Below are positions 37,601-48,491 of a stretch of DNA of 64,000 nt, in pieces. Source of the DNA: Sternotherus odoratus (Eukaryota > Chordata > Testudines > Kinosternidae). Below the pieces are notes generated by a model that worked only from the letters and a program-made list of their open reading frames with translations, was not told where the DNA came from and did no database searches. The stretch covers positions 92,568 to 156,567 of the forward strand of contig JAVMKO010000189.1 in NCBI GenBank assembly GCA_032164245.1, in the 5' to 3' direction. The translations under genes and the position numbers were made by a program. Every line of letters starts with the position of its first letter. The stretch's first letter is position 1.

Positions 37601-40600
37601 AAACCCAACCGCTCAGCCCTAACTACACCCCTCGCCCGACCGCCGCTTTCACCAAACCCAACCGCTCAGCCCTAACTACACCCCTCGCCCGACCGCCGCT
37701 TTCACCAAACCCAACCGCTCAGCCAGAACTACACCCCTCGCCCGACCGCCGCTTTCACCAAACCCAACCGCTCAGCCCTAACTACACCCCTCGCCCGACC
37801 GCCGCTTTCACCAAACCCAACCGCTCAGCCCTAACTACACCCCTCGCCCGACCGCCGCTTTCACCAAACCCAACCGCTCAGCCAGAACTACACCCCTCAC
37901 CCGACCGCCGCTTTCACCAAATCCAACCGCTCAGCCCTAACTACACCCCTCCCCCGACCGCCGCTTTCACCAAACCCAACCGCTCAGCCCTAACTACACC
38001 CCTCGCCCGACCGCCGCTTTCACCAAACCCAACCGCTCAGCCCTAACTACACCCCTCACCCGACCGCCGCTTTCACCAAACCCAACCGCTCAGCCATAAC
38101 TACACCCCTCGCCCGACCGCCGCTTTCACCAAACCCAACCGCTCAGCCAGAACTACACCCCTCGCCCGACCGCCGCTTTCACCAAACCCAACCGCTCAGC
38201 CAGAACTACACCCCTCGCCCGACCGCCGCTTTCACCAAACCCAACCGCTCAGACCTAACTACACCCCTCGCCCGACCGCCGCTTTCACCAAACCCAACCG
38301 CTCAGCCCTAACTACACCCCTCACCCGACCGCCGCTTTCACCAAACCCAACCGCTCAGCCCTAACTACACCCCTCGCCCGACCGCCGCTTTCACCAAACC
38401 CAACCGCTCAGCCCTAACTACACCCCTCGCCCGACCGCCGCTTTCACCAAACCCAACCGCTCAGCCCTAACTACACCCCTCGCCCGACCGCCGCTTTCAC
38501 CAAACCCAACCGCTCAGCCCTAACTACACCCCTCGCCCGACCGCCGCTTTCACCAAACCCAACCGCTCAGCCAGAACTACACCCCTCGCCCGACCGCCGC
38601 TTTCACCAAACCCAACCGCTCAGACCTAACTACACCCCTCGCCCGACCGCCGCTTTCACCAAACCCAACTGCTCAGCCCTAACTACACCCCTCGCCCGAC
38701 CGCCGCTTTCACCAAACCCAACCGCTCAGCCAGAACTACACCCCTCGCCCGACCGCCGCTTTCACCAAACCCAACCGCTCAGCCCTAACTACACCCCTCA
38801 CCCGACCGCCGCTTTCACCAAACCCAACCGCTCAGCCAGAACTACACCCCTCGCCCGACCGCCGCTTTCACCAAACCCAACCGCTCAGCCCTAACTACAC
38901 CCCTCGCCCGACCGCCGCTTTCACCAAACCCAACCGCTCAGACCTAACTACACCCCTCGCCCGACCGCCGCTTTCACCAAACCCAACCGCTCAGCCCTAA
39001 CTACACCCCTCGCCCGACCGCCGCTTTCACCAAACCCAACCGCTCAGCCCTAACTACACCCCTCACCCGACCGCCGCTTTCACCAAACCCAACCGCTCAG
39101 CCAGAACTACACCCCTCGCCCGACCGCCGCTCCGGAGACAGGGGGGTCAGCGGTGCCCGGCGCTCGGGAGACGTGGAGACCTGGCCGTTATCCAGGGGGA
39201 GGTTCAGGGCTGGGGGGTGTTGAACACGGAGGGGGGATCTGGGTTCACACGGGGGGGGGGATGTGGAGTTGGGTCGGGTTCCTGAGGGTGGGGGCAGGGC
39301 TGGGGGGTGTTGAACACAGAGGGGGGATCTGGGTTCACACGTGGGGGATGTGGAGTTGAGTTGGGTTCCTCAGGGTGGGGAACACAGAGGGGGGAATCTG
39401 GGTTCACACGGGGGGGGATGTGGAGTTTGGTCGGGTTCCTGAGGGTGGGGGCAGGGCTGGGGGGTGTTGAACACGGAGGGGGGATCTGGGTTCATATGGG
39501 GGGGGGATGTGGAGTTGGGTTGGGTTCCTGAGGGTGGGGGCAGGGCTGGAGGGTGTTGAACACGGAGGGGGGATCTGGGTTCATATGGGGGGGGGATGTG
39601 GAGTTGGGTTGGGTTCCTGAGGGTGGGGGCAGGGCTGGGGGGTGTTGAACACGGAGGGAGGATCTGGGTTCACACGGGGGGGGGGGAATGAGCAGTTGGG
39701 TTGGGTTCCTGAGGGTGGGGGCAGGGCTGGGGGGTGTTGAACACGGAGAGGGGATCTGGGTTCACATGGGGGGGATGTGGAGTTGGGTTGGGTTCCTGAG
39801 GGTGGGGGCAGGGCTGGTGGGTGTTGAACACGGAGGGAGGATCTGGGTTCACACGGGGGGGGGGGGATGTGGAGTTGGGTTGGGTTCCTGAGGGTGGGGG
39901 CAGGGCTGGTGGGTGTTGAACACGGAGGGAGGATCTGGGTTCACACGGGGGGGGGGGATGTGGAGTTGGGTTGGGTTCCTGAGGGTGGGGGCAGGGCTGG
40001 GGGGTGGGGAACACGGAGGGGGGATCTGGGTTCACATGGGGGGGGGATGTGGAGTTGGGTTGGGTTCCTGAGGGTGGGGGCAGGGCTGGGGGGTGGGGAA
40101 TACGGAGGGAGGATCTGGGTTCACATGGGGGGGGGGATGAGCAGTTGGGTTGGGTTCCTGAGGGTGGGGGCAGGGCTGGGGGGTGTTGAACACAGAGGGG
40201 GGATCTGGGTTCACACCGGGGGGGATGTGGAGTTGGGTCGGGTTCCTGAGGGTGGGGGCAGGGCTGGGAGGTGTTGAACACGGAGGGGGGATCTGGGTTC
40301 ACACAGGGGTGGGGATGTGGAGTTGGGTTGGGTTCCTGAGGGTGGGGGCAGGGCTGTGGGGTGGGGAACACGGAGGGAGGATCTGGGTTCACGGGGGGGG
40401 GATCTGGGTTCACACGGGGGGGATCTGGGTTCACACGGGGGGGGGGGATGAGGAGTTGGGTTGGGTTCCTGAGGGTGGGGAACACACAGGGGGGATCTGG
40501 GTTCACACGGGGGGGGGGGTCTGGGTTCACATGGGGGGGATGTGGAGTTGGGTCGGGTTCCTGAGGGTGGGGGCAGGGCTGGGGGGTGTTGAACATGGAG

Positions 40601-43600
40601 GGGGGATCTGGGTTCACACGGGGGTGGGGATGTGGAGTTGGGTCGGGTTCCTGAGGGTGGGGGCAGGGCTGGGGGGTGTTGAACATGGAGGGAGGATCTG
40701 GGTTCACATGGGGGGGGGGGGGGATGTGGAGTTGGGTCGGGTTCCTGAGGGTGGGGGCAGGGCTGGGGGGTGGGGAACACGGAGGGGGGATCTGGGTTCA
40801 CACGGGGGTGGGGATGTGGAGTTGGGTTGGGTTCCTGAGGGTGGGGGCAGGGCTGTGGGGTGGGGAACATGGAGGGAGGATCTGGGTTCACGGGGGGGGT
40901 CTGGGTTCACACGGGGGGGGGGATCTGGGTTCACATGGATCGGGCGCAGACTAGGAAGGAGTCTGGTCTGTGACAGACGCTCATTGGAACCTCTCGGAGG
41001 GTGAGATTTCCCTGGATTCGGTTTCTTCCTGTCCTAGGCTCAGACTTACGGGTTGTTTCGTTTTGCTGGGTGATTTACTTTGCTCCGTTTTGTTATTACA
41101 GTGAAATCTCCATTTAACGGACTAATTCGGGTGAAGGGGGGGGGGTGTCCGTTAAATCCAAAAGTCCTTTATTTAATAATAATAATAAAAAAAATGAGCT
41201 GTGGGAGCAGCAGCCCGCCCGCCACAGGGTCGGGGCGGCAGCTCCGCAGCCCGCCCGTTGCTGGGACCTGGGCGGCAGCAGGGAGCCGTCAGCCAGCTCG
41301 CCCGCAGGCGGGACTCGGGCGGGAGCTGGGAGCCAGCATCCGCCCACTGGGCGGGACCCTGGAGCCGGCAGCCAGCCCACCTGCTGCCTGGACCCGGACG
41401 GCAGCCGGGAGCCGGCAGCCAGCCCACGAGAAATGGATTTCGAATGCATCAGACTTGCTCAGAAATTTTGTCCGTTGCATCCGAAGTCCGTTAAATCGAG
41501 GTCCGTTAAATCGAGGTCTGTTAAATCGAGGGTTTACTGTACTGGAAACCACCGAAATCGCCCCCCTTGTACTTCAGAAAATCCCTTTTGTTTAATAGGA
41601 ACCCACAGCCAGTGACTGCTCCCGGGGGGAGCGACCAGCTGGCGTCTCTCTCGGTCGGCGGACAGGTGATGGGTTCACCCTGGATAAGCTTTATCCAGAG
41701 TAACACGGATTTCTCTGGGGTTTGGATCCCATGGGGAACGGGGTGTCTGGGTGCTGGAGACAGGGAACTGGCTGAGCAATTTGGGATTAAAATCTGCGGC
41801 TTTGGGGGCCTGGACGGACCCTGGGGCTGGTGGGTCTGGAGTCCCCGGCTGGCAGGGAAAACGGGATCAGATAAATTCAGCACATCAGGGGAGAGTCCCG
41901 AGGGGGTCTCTGACCGAGCCCATCCCACAGAGCTCGGGTTCCTAGGCCTAGCGCTCCTCACTCTTGGGTTCGGGTTTCATTTGGACCTGGCTGGGGAGCG
42001 TTCACAGCCGCCTGGGTCAGGTTGCCCTAGATCTCGGGGCAGGGAGGAGGCGGGATACCAGGGCGATGGGCCCAGGGGGCGGAGCTGGGGGCAGGGAGGA
42101 GGCGGGATACCAGGGCGATGGGCCCCTCCTGCTGACCCCGGCTCACCTTTCTTCAGGGCCAGCGCGTGCTCCAGGTACTGATCCTCCGTCATCTGCTGCC
42201 CCTCGACCCTCAGCTCCAGCGTGAAATCCCGCACGGCCCACACGAAGCTGGGGAAGAACCGCACGAACTCGGTGTCGTCCTCCGCGTCGTCCCCGCCCTG
42301 CGCCTTCACCTTGATGTGCTCCGTCAGCTCCGACACGAAGCTGGGCCGGGCTGAGGACTCCAACGGGGCCAGACCCGGGTGATACCACCCGGCCTGGGAC
42401 TGAATGGGGGGATCCTGGCCCCATATCCCACAGGACACCCCCCCAGAACCCCCAGCCCCAGAGCCGCCAGGGACGCCCCCCCAACTCCACATTCCCCAGG
42501 AACCAGCCCCCAGCCCCCCAGCCCCACATCCTCCAGGGACCCCCCTTCCCCAGCTCCACATCCTCCAGGGACCCCCCCCCAACTCCACATTCCCCAGGAA
42601 CCAGCCCCCAGAGCCCCCAGCCCCACATCCCCCAGGGACCCCACCAACTCCACATTCCCCAGGAACCAGCCCCCCAGCCCCCAGGGACCTGCCTTCCCCA
42701 GCCCCACATCCCCCAGGGACCCGCCTTCCCCAGCCCCACATCCCCCAGGGACCCCCCTTCCCCAGCCCCACATCCCCCAGGGACCCCCCTTCCCCAGCCC
42801 CACATCCCCCAGGGCCCAGCCCCCAGAGCCCCCAGCCCCACATCCCCCAGGGCCCACCCCCCGGCAAGGATACTGCAGCTGCTCCATGGCGTACTGGTCG
42901 ATGGTCCCTTTGCTGTTGTAGACCAGGGTGCTGCTCAGCAACACGGCCAGCGCGAAGATCCAGACGTCGTTCTTCGTATCGCCCTGCGGGGGGGTCGCAG
43001 GGCGTCACTGTCAGACCCCACTGCCGAGGGGCGGGGCAGGGGGGATACGGGGCAGGGGAGACTGACCCATGCTGACCCCTGGGTGTGGCGAAGTGGGAGT
43101 ACTGCGTGTGTGTGCCTCGGTTTCCCCTATGCATTTCTTAAGGAGTAGGGACTGACCCTGGAAGCCAGGAGGAAACCCCTCCCCCCTCAAGGTGCATCCC
43201 TGATGCTGTAATCGGACCCCAGGTGGGGGAGGGAGGTCAGGTGATACCTCGAGCCTGGGAAACAGACAAAGGAACAAAGGAGAGCAGGGAGGGGCTAGAG
43301 GGGGTTGGGTCAGTCTGGGTCTAGCTGGGAAGGGCAGAGAAGCCAGCTCGCTCTCTGGCCCAAGATGGATCCAGCTGAGGGCTCACGCTCGCTCGCTGCA
43401 TGGTCTGTGTTAGACCAGATGGAAGTCATCGAATAAACCTGGGGGAGAAGCAGGAGCCCAGAATCTGGGTCTCACCTCCTGGCACCCCAGAAAGGCCTGA
43501 CTGAGGGACCCTGTTGAGACTGAGAAGCTGTGAGTTGGATGGTTCCTGACATCTCAAATAAACCGTCTATTCTGCTGGCTGGCTGAGAGTCACGTCTGAC

Positions 43601-44381
43601 TGTGGATTTGGGGTGCAGAACCCATGGGCTCCCCCAGGACCCCGCCCAGGCCGGCTTGCTGGGGGAAGCACACGGAGGGGCAGAAGGTGCTGAATGCTCC
43701 GAGGTCAGACCCAGGAAGGTGGAAGTGGGGACCCCTGAAGCTCCTGGCCTGGGAAACAGGCTGTGTACGGAGAAGGGGCCCTTCACCCGGAGTCCGGTCT
43801 GGCTTCCTAGGGAGCGGTTCCAGACCATCGCCCGGGCACTCCGTGACACTGGGCCCCCAACCTCCAGGCCCAGAGCCCCTTCCCACATCCATGGGAGTCC
43901 CCCCAGGACTCCCTCCGTTCTCCCAGGAACCCCGGAGCTGAGATCCAGTCCCCCCACCCCCCACTCACCTTCTCCACGTCCCCCACTCACCTTCTCCACG
44001 TCCCCCAGCCCCTCGGTGTCCAGCAGGACCAGGGTGTGGCCGGCCCGGCGGGGGTGGGGCAGGCACCACATCCAGATGCCCTTGGTGTGGGACTGGACAG
44101 TGTCGCCCAGCGAGAAGCCTGGGGGGAGAGGAGAGGGGGGTAGAGACCCAGCGCCCGGGCGCCCCGGCTCCGGCCCGGCGGGAAGGGGGGATGGGAGACC
44201 TCTCACCTCTCTGCTTCCCGGCCAGGCGGTTCAGGAGGTAGGACTTGCCGGTGCGGTACAGCCCCACGATGGCCACCACCACCACGGGCTGCGCCAGGCC
44301 GCGCAGGACCTCCAGGGCCGCCTCCGTCACCTCCAGCCCCCCGTCGGCGCCGTTCACCACCAGGCACAGGGGCCCCTCCAT
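28685..44381 (-). CDS. GBP: Guanylate-binding protein A (GBP-A), interferon-type large GTPase
   Basis: Coding exons (minus): 44207-44381, 43991-44118, 42874-42983, 42147-42340, 31963-32205, 31069-31343, 30145-30357, 29626-29728 and 28685-29130; phases all agree and give 628 aa. GBPs hydrolyse GTP to GDP/GMP and coat intracellular pathogens and their vacuoles. Seen: P-loop GLYRTGKS (40-47, with the catalytic arginine R43), switch-I T70 in [14 protein letters not shown] at 92-95, guanine motif AVRD (173-176; TLRD in human GBP1), then the helical middle domain and a coiled coil (about 450-580). The C-terminus PSKPQRRK is basic and lacks a CaaX box. Oddities: no intron splits the last exon, unlike GBP-B; the exon 3 donor is tandemly duplicated (22 bp); intron 5 is about 9.9 kb. 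A solo LTR sits in intron 3. The ATG lies 9 bases after the acceptor CTCTGCAG. Orthology to a particular human GBP is not resolvable. Confidence 0.93.
30475..30895. repeat. Array of palindromic CCAAT boxes in GBP-A intron
   Basis: About ten units of 37-43 bp: GGAGAGCCAGTGGTCC then ATTGGCCAATCAGG. Each holds two overlapping CCAAT boxes on opposite strands (ATTGGCCAAT), the core bound by NF-Y, and TTGGC/GCCAA NF-I half-sites. Units at the ends are degenerate. Confidence 0.9.
32299..32429. mobile_element. Perfect LTR-derived palindrome with 5-bp target duplication
   Basis: Two 63-bp arms, each starting TGTGACGAAGTGGGAG and ending CTTAAGTGTC, are exact reverse complements around a 5-base loop TATGT. 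The arm equals the first 63 bp of the LTR family in this window. CCAAC stands directly before and after the 131-bp unit. It lies in GBP-A intron 5, about 95 bp upstream of exon 6 in the gene's direction. Confidence 0.9.
32700..39132. repeat. Giant 53-bp minisatellite in GBP-A intron 5
   Basis: About 121 copies of a 53-bp unit (CGCTTTCACCAAACCCAACC, GCTCAGCCCTAACTACACCC, CTCGCCCGAC). Unit variants differ at CAGCCCTAA/CAGACCTAA/CAGCCAGAA/CAGCCATAA and CTCGCCC/CTCACCC/CTCCCCC/CTCGTCC. Variant order repeats over about 1.1 kb: the short TTTCACAAACCC unit at 34892 and 36004, and the CTCCCCTGAC unit at about 35195 and 36360. There are no unique spacers, so it is not a CRISPR-like array. Confidence 0.97.
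39133..40940. repeat. About 89-bp G-rich minisatellite in GBP-A intron 5
   Basis: About 20 units with GGGTTCCTGAGGGTGGGGGC, AGGGCTGGGGGGTGTTGAAC, ACGGAGGGGGGATCTGGGTT and CACACGGGGGGG; length varies with the G-runs. It abuts the 53-bp array directly. Some units have internal deletions (40380-40520). Confidence 0.95.
41099..41539. mobile_element. Tigger/pogo-like MITE with TA target duplication
   Basis: The left end CAGTGAAATCTCCATTTAAC and the right end (reverse) CAGTAAACCCTCGATTTAAC form imperfect terminal inverted repeats with CAGT ends, flanked by TA on both sides. GTCCGTTAAATCGAG is repeated near the right end. The interior is a GC-rich GGCAGC/GGGAGC repeat with no transposase. Confidence 0.75.
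42440..42865. repeat. Minisatellite in GBP-A intron 4
   Basis: About 13 units of 31-55 bp built from CCCCACATCCCCCAGGGACC and CCCCTTCCCCAG, with an alternate CCAACTCCACATTCCCCAGG unit, filling most of the intron between exons 4 and 5. Confidence 0.9.
43084..43848 (+). mobile_element. Solo LTR in GBP-A intron 3, 5-bp target duplication
   Basis: TGTGGCGAAG... to ...CTCCGTGACA, 765 bp, flanked by CTGGG on both sides. Inserted opposite to the direction of GBP-A transcription. Confidence 0.88.
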
Positions 44382-44390
44382 GGCCGGGGG

Positions 44391-45358
44391 CTGCAGAGGG
44401 GGCGCGGCAGAGAGCCCTGCCCAAAGGACAGGAGGGTGTCAACAGGGGGGTCCGAGGCGCTCTGCCCCACAGGCGCACGCGAAGGGGGCATTTCTCCCCC
44501 CACCACCCCCACAGCCACAAATGGCTCCAACCTCAGGCTCTAGGCCTGGGCCGCCCCGTAGCTGGGACGAGCAGTGAAATAGGGGCCGTGTCATCATTAG
44601 GTTTCAGAGTTAACGCGTCGAACCAAGAAACAAGGCAGTTCCTGCCACTCTCAGGGCTTTCGGCTCCGGCTCCCTGCGCGCTCAGGCAGAATCCGCTGCC
44701 CGGGAGAGATCCCATTCGGAAACCTTTTCTTTGCAGCCAGAACAGCTGGCAGGGCTGGGTTCTCACTGGCGAGGCCAGAGCCGTCCCGGGTGGAGGAGGC
44801 TGAACGCCCCATGACCCCCGCACCCAGCAGGGCCCTGATCCCCTTGGGTTTCGCACAGCGGGGGAGGGGGGCTGGGCTCCGTCTCCATTTCCTCCCCCCC
44901 CTCCCCCCGTGTGCCAGTCGGTCCCGCTGCCTAAACTCCCCTGCGGGGTTTGTGGTGCCAGGGCCCCCTGGGGAACTCACTGCTGAGAGATCTGTGCCCT
45001 GACCGACCCCATCCACAGCACTGGGGGGGGGAGGGGGGGCTGGGGGGGCAGGACTCCTGGGTTCTATCCAGGGGCTGGGGGCGGGGGCAGGACTCCTGGG
45101 TTCTATCCTGGGGCTGGGGGGGGGGGGGGGGCAGGACTCCTGGGTTCTATCCTGGGGCTGGGGGGGGGGCAGGACTCCTGGGTTCTATCCTGGGGCTGGG
45201 GGAGGGGCAGGACTCCTGGGTTCTATCCCCAGTTCTGGGAGGGGAGTGGGGGCTGGTGGGTTTGAGCCGGGGGGGGGGGGCTGGGAGCCCGGACTCCTGG
45301 GTTCTGCGAGGCAGACCTGTCCCCCCCGGGGCGCAGGGGGCGATCGGGGGTCTCTTAC
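44391..45358 (-). other. GBP-A first intron (5' UTR), SINE-head repeat inside
   Basis: Runs from the predicted exon 1 donor (45358) to the acceptor before the start codon. 45035-45240 holds five GGACTCCTGGGTTCTATCC half-units of the SINE head separated by G-runs. Nothing else recognised. Confidence 0.5.
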
Positions 45359-45690
45359 CGGGCTGCTCGCTCTGCGGGGAGCCGGGTGAATCGCCCCGGC
45401 CCGTCTGGAAAGTGAAAGGAAAAGTCCCCGGCAAAGACACACCGACCGCGACTCCTCCTCCGGGGGGGGGGGGGGGTCCCGGACTCCTGGGTTCTGCTGC
45501 GGGAGGTCCCGGACTCCTGGGTTCTATCCTGGGGGGGAGGGGCTGGGTGAGTGACTCCCCGCAGCACAGGGTGCCCGGCCCACCCCCCTCAGCTCCGAGC
45601 CACGTCCCCGGGGGGGGGGCCCCGAGCCGAGTCAGATGGGAACCGAAAGCGGCCGGCGCCTTCCCCAGCCGGGGGCCGATTCCGGGAAAC
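45359..45690 (-). promoter_or_regulatory. GBP: GBP-A interferon-response promoter region
   Basis: A good donor (CCCG|GTAAGAG, exon end 45359) suggests a non-coding exon 1. Just upstream lies an ISRE-type GAAAGTGAAAGGAAA (45408-45422). Further up is a second ISRE-like GGGAACCGAAAGC (about 45638-45650), followed 31 bp away by a perfect GAS TTCCGGGAA (45680-45688). ISRE plus GAS is the known arrangement in mammalian GBP promoters (response to type I and II interferon). Confidence 0.6.
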
Positions 45691-46310
45691 CCGGAGGGGG
45701 AGGGGAGCGCGGGGGCTGGGGGGGGGGAGTTGGGTCTCTCCGAGCTGACGCCCCCGGCCGACCCTGCAGCCGCCCAGCGGGTGGGGCCGACCGGAGGCTT
45801 TGGGGGCAGCGTCTCCATCCCGGGGGTGTTTCCGGGCCCGGAGGCGGCTGCTGGCAGTGTGGGGGCCATGACACACAGCACAGCGGGCCGAGCGCACCCA
45901 GGGGAGGCCTCACTGCAAAGCCGCCCCCTGCCCCCCCCCTCACGCAGCAGAGACGAGCCCCAGTGCGGGGGGGGGGGGGGCGGATCCAACCTCAGATGCA
46001 GCTGGTGCCTCGGACCCCGCTTGCCTCAGTTTCCCCCCCTCCCCAAGTGCAAATCTTCCCTCCCCAGGGGGCTCCGTCCTACACCGGGGGACCCGGAGAG
46101 ACAAACGGCCCCGCCTGGGGCCCGAGCTATGGAGGGGGGTGAACAGACGGGGGCGGTCATGAGAAACTCCCCCCCCCCGCTTTCCACCTGAGACGCCGGC
46201 TGGATCCGCCCTGGGGCCCCGAGCGCCCCGGGCCAGGGTCGGGGGCAGCCCAGGATCACGGGGGGCTCGCGGCGGCGGCTGGCACCGAGACTGGCACCAC
46301 CGGCGAGCGC
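45691..46310. other. GBP-A upstream region, no gene seen
   Basis: GC-rich single-copy-looking sequence with no supportable exon. Confidence 0.45.
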
Positions 46311-46470
46311 CCGACGCCGCCCCCCCCCCGGCTCAGCCCCCCCGGCTCAGCGCCCGACGCCGCACCCCCCCCCCGGCTCAGCGCCCGACGCCCCCCCCCC
46401 CGGCTCAGCCCCCCCGGCTCAGCGCCCAACGCCCCCCCCCGGCTCAGCCCCCCGGGCTCAGCGCCCGCCT
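46310..46470. repeat. Short C-rich tandem repeat
   Basis: Units CCGGCTCAGCGCCCGACG and CCCCCCCGGCTCAGCC, about seven copies. Confidence 0.85.
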
Positions 46471-46724
46471 CCTCTGGCTGATGTGGGCAGATTTCAACCC
46501 CCCCGAGACGCCCTGGTAGCCCCCCCGGGAGCCCCGATATCCCCCCCCCCAGGGGAGCCCCGGCGAGACAGCGCTGGGCCGGGCAGCCCCCAGCTGTGGA
46601 GTCCAAGAGGCACCGTGCCCGGGAACGGGCCCCTGGTGCTGACGCCCCTAAACCAACCAACAGGCGCCTGCTCCCCCCCCCCCCAGCTCTGCCACCCCCC
46701 GTGACTGTCCGCTCCCGACCCCAT

Positions 46725-47275
46725 CCCGCACTAACCACTACACCCCACTCCCCTCTCAGAGCCAGGGAGAGAACCCAGGAGTCCTGGCTCCCGACCCCAT
46801 CCCGCACTAACCACTACACCCCACTCCCCTCTCAGAGCCAGGGAGAGAACCCAGGAGTCCTGGCTCCCGACCCCATCCCGCACTAACCACTACACCCCAC
46901 TCCCTCTCAGAGCCAGGGAGAGAACCCAGGAGTCCTGGCTCCCGACCCCATCCTGCACTAACCACTACACCCCACTCCCTCTCAGAGCCAGGGAGAGAAC
47001 CCAGGAGTCTTGGCTCCCGACCCCATCCTGCACTAACCACTACACCCCACTCCCTCTCAGAGCCAGGGAGAGAACCCAGGAGTCCTGGCTCCTGACCCCA
47101 TCCCACACTAACCACTACACCCCACTCCCCTCTCAGAGCCAGGGAGAGAACCCAGGAGTCCTGGCTCCCGACCCCATCCCACACTAACCACTACACCCCA
47201 CTCCCCTCTTAGAGCCAGGGAGAGAACCCAGGAGTCCTGGCTCCCAGCCCCCTGCTCTAACCACTAGACCCCCTC
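46725..47275 (-). repeat. SINE-head tandem array, eight units
   Basis: Highly regular units of about 71 bp: CTAACCACTACACCCCACTC, TCTCAGAGCCAGGGAGAGAA, CCCAGGAGTCCTGGCTCC, CGACCCCATCCCGCA. Read on the minus strand, box A- and box B-like motifs are kept in every unit. Homogeneity suggests recent expansion. Confidence 0.9.
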
Positions 47276-47458
47276 TCAAGCACTGAGCCTGCCTTGGCAG
47301 TGGGTCGTTCGGGGCGGCCCAGGCAGGCTCACGGCCCAGCCCACCCGCCGGCGTCCCGCATGGTTCTTCCCAGGGCGTCAGTTCACGTCACCAGAGAGCA
47401 GCAGAGACACCCCCTCCCCCCCCCCCCGGACACATTGGACGTGAGGTTCGGGGGAACA

Positions 47459-47464
47459 TTTATT
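47459..47464 (-). terminator. Candidate GBP-B polyadenylation signal
   Basis: AATAAA on the minus strand about 1 kb past the GBP-B stop, on the far side of the LTR at 47518-48148. If used, the LTR would be part of the 3' UTR. Confidence 0.35.
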
Positions 47465-47517
47465 GAACCGCAGAGTTTAAAGCCAACCGGCTACAAGGCA
47501 AGGAGAGCGGCGCCCTC

Positions 47518-48148
47518 TGTGATGAAGTAGGAATACTGTGTGTGTTTGTGCCTCAGTTTCCCCTATGCATTTCTTGGGCCTCTATGTGGAGGGAAAGGAA
47601 TGTGTAGCTGATGCAAAGCAAAGCCAAGGTGAAGTTGTAACCTGACCCCAAGTGGGGGAGGGAGGTCAGCTGAACCTGTGGGAGGGAGGTCAGGTGATGC
47701 CTCCTAGCCCGGGAAACAAAGGGAAGCACGGATGGGCTGGGGAGGGTCAGTCAGTCTGGGTCTGGCTGGAGAGGGGAGAGGAGCCATCTCGCTCTCTGGC
47801 CCCAAGATGGATCCAGCTGAGGGCTCACGCTCACTGCATGGTCTGTGATTAGAAGTCATCGAATAAACCTGTTTTACTGGCTGGCTGAGAGTCACGTCTG
47901 ACTGTGGATTTGGGGTGCAGAACCCATGGCTCCCCCAGGACCCCGCCCAGGCGGGCTTGCTGGGGAAGCACCCGGAGGGGCAGAAGGTGCTGAATGCTCC
48001 GAGGTCAGACCCAGGAAGGTGGAAGTGGGGACCCCTGAAGCTCCTGGCCTGGGAAACAGGCTGTGTACGGAGAAGGGGCCCTCCACCCGGAGTCCGGTCT
48101 GGCTTCCTAGGGAGCGGCTCCAGACCATCGCCCGGGTGCTCCGTGACA
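47518..48148 (+). mobile_element. Solo LTR with internal deletion, 5-bp target duplication
   Basis: TGTGATGAAG... to ...CTCCGTGACA, 631 bp, flanked by CCCTC on both sides. About 130-150 bp are missing around the first AATAAA region (near 47850-47870) compared with full copies. Confidence 0.85.
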
Positions 48149-48491
48149 CCCTCCCCCCACCCCTGCCCCCACCCCTCGGCTTGGGGTGGGGAGACACCCG
48201 GGGAGCAGGCGGCCTCGGCTCTGGGGAGTGCTGGGTGCCTAGGACTGGGCAGCGTCTCACCCATCCCCAACTGCACCTCGAGATGGCACTGTGGGCGCCG
48301 CGCTATCTCCCTGCAAGGCCTTGTGGGGGGAGATATTCCTCCCTGACCCCGCCAGTGGGGGGCCAGCCCCGGCCATGAAGCGTGGGGGTAGGGACCTTTG
48401 CTGGGCACTCCTAAGCCACTCACTGGCGGAGTGTCCTGTGGCGGGGGGTTCCGCGGGTGAACGGGCACTGGGGGGAGAGCGGGAGGCCCCA

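Noticed and set aside
32700..39132. CRISPR-like regular array
   Set aside because: Units are contiguous 53-bp repeats with no unique spacers, in a vertebrate intron.
32700..39132. Interstitial telomere repeat (CCCTAAC in each unit)
   Set aside because: Only one CCCTAA per 53 bp and many units carry other bases there.
39670..41004. Pro-rich and Gly-rich frames of 226-345 codons
   Set aside because: Products of the 89-bp G-rich minisatellite.
28685..44381. GBP-A as a processed pseudogene because of the fused last exon
   Set aside because: Eight other introns are present, all splice phases fit and there is no stop in 628 codons.
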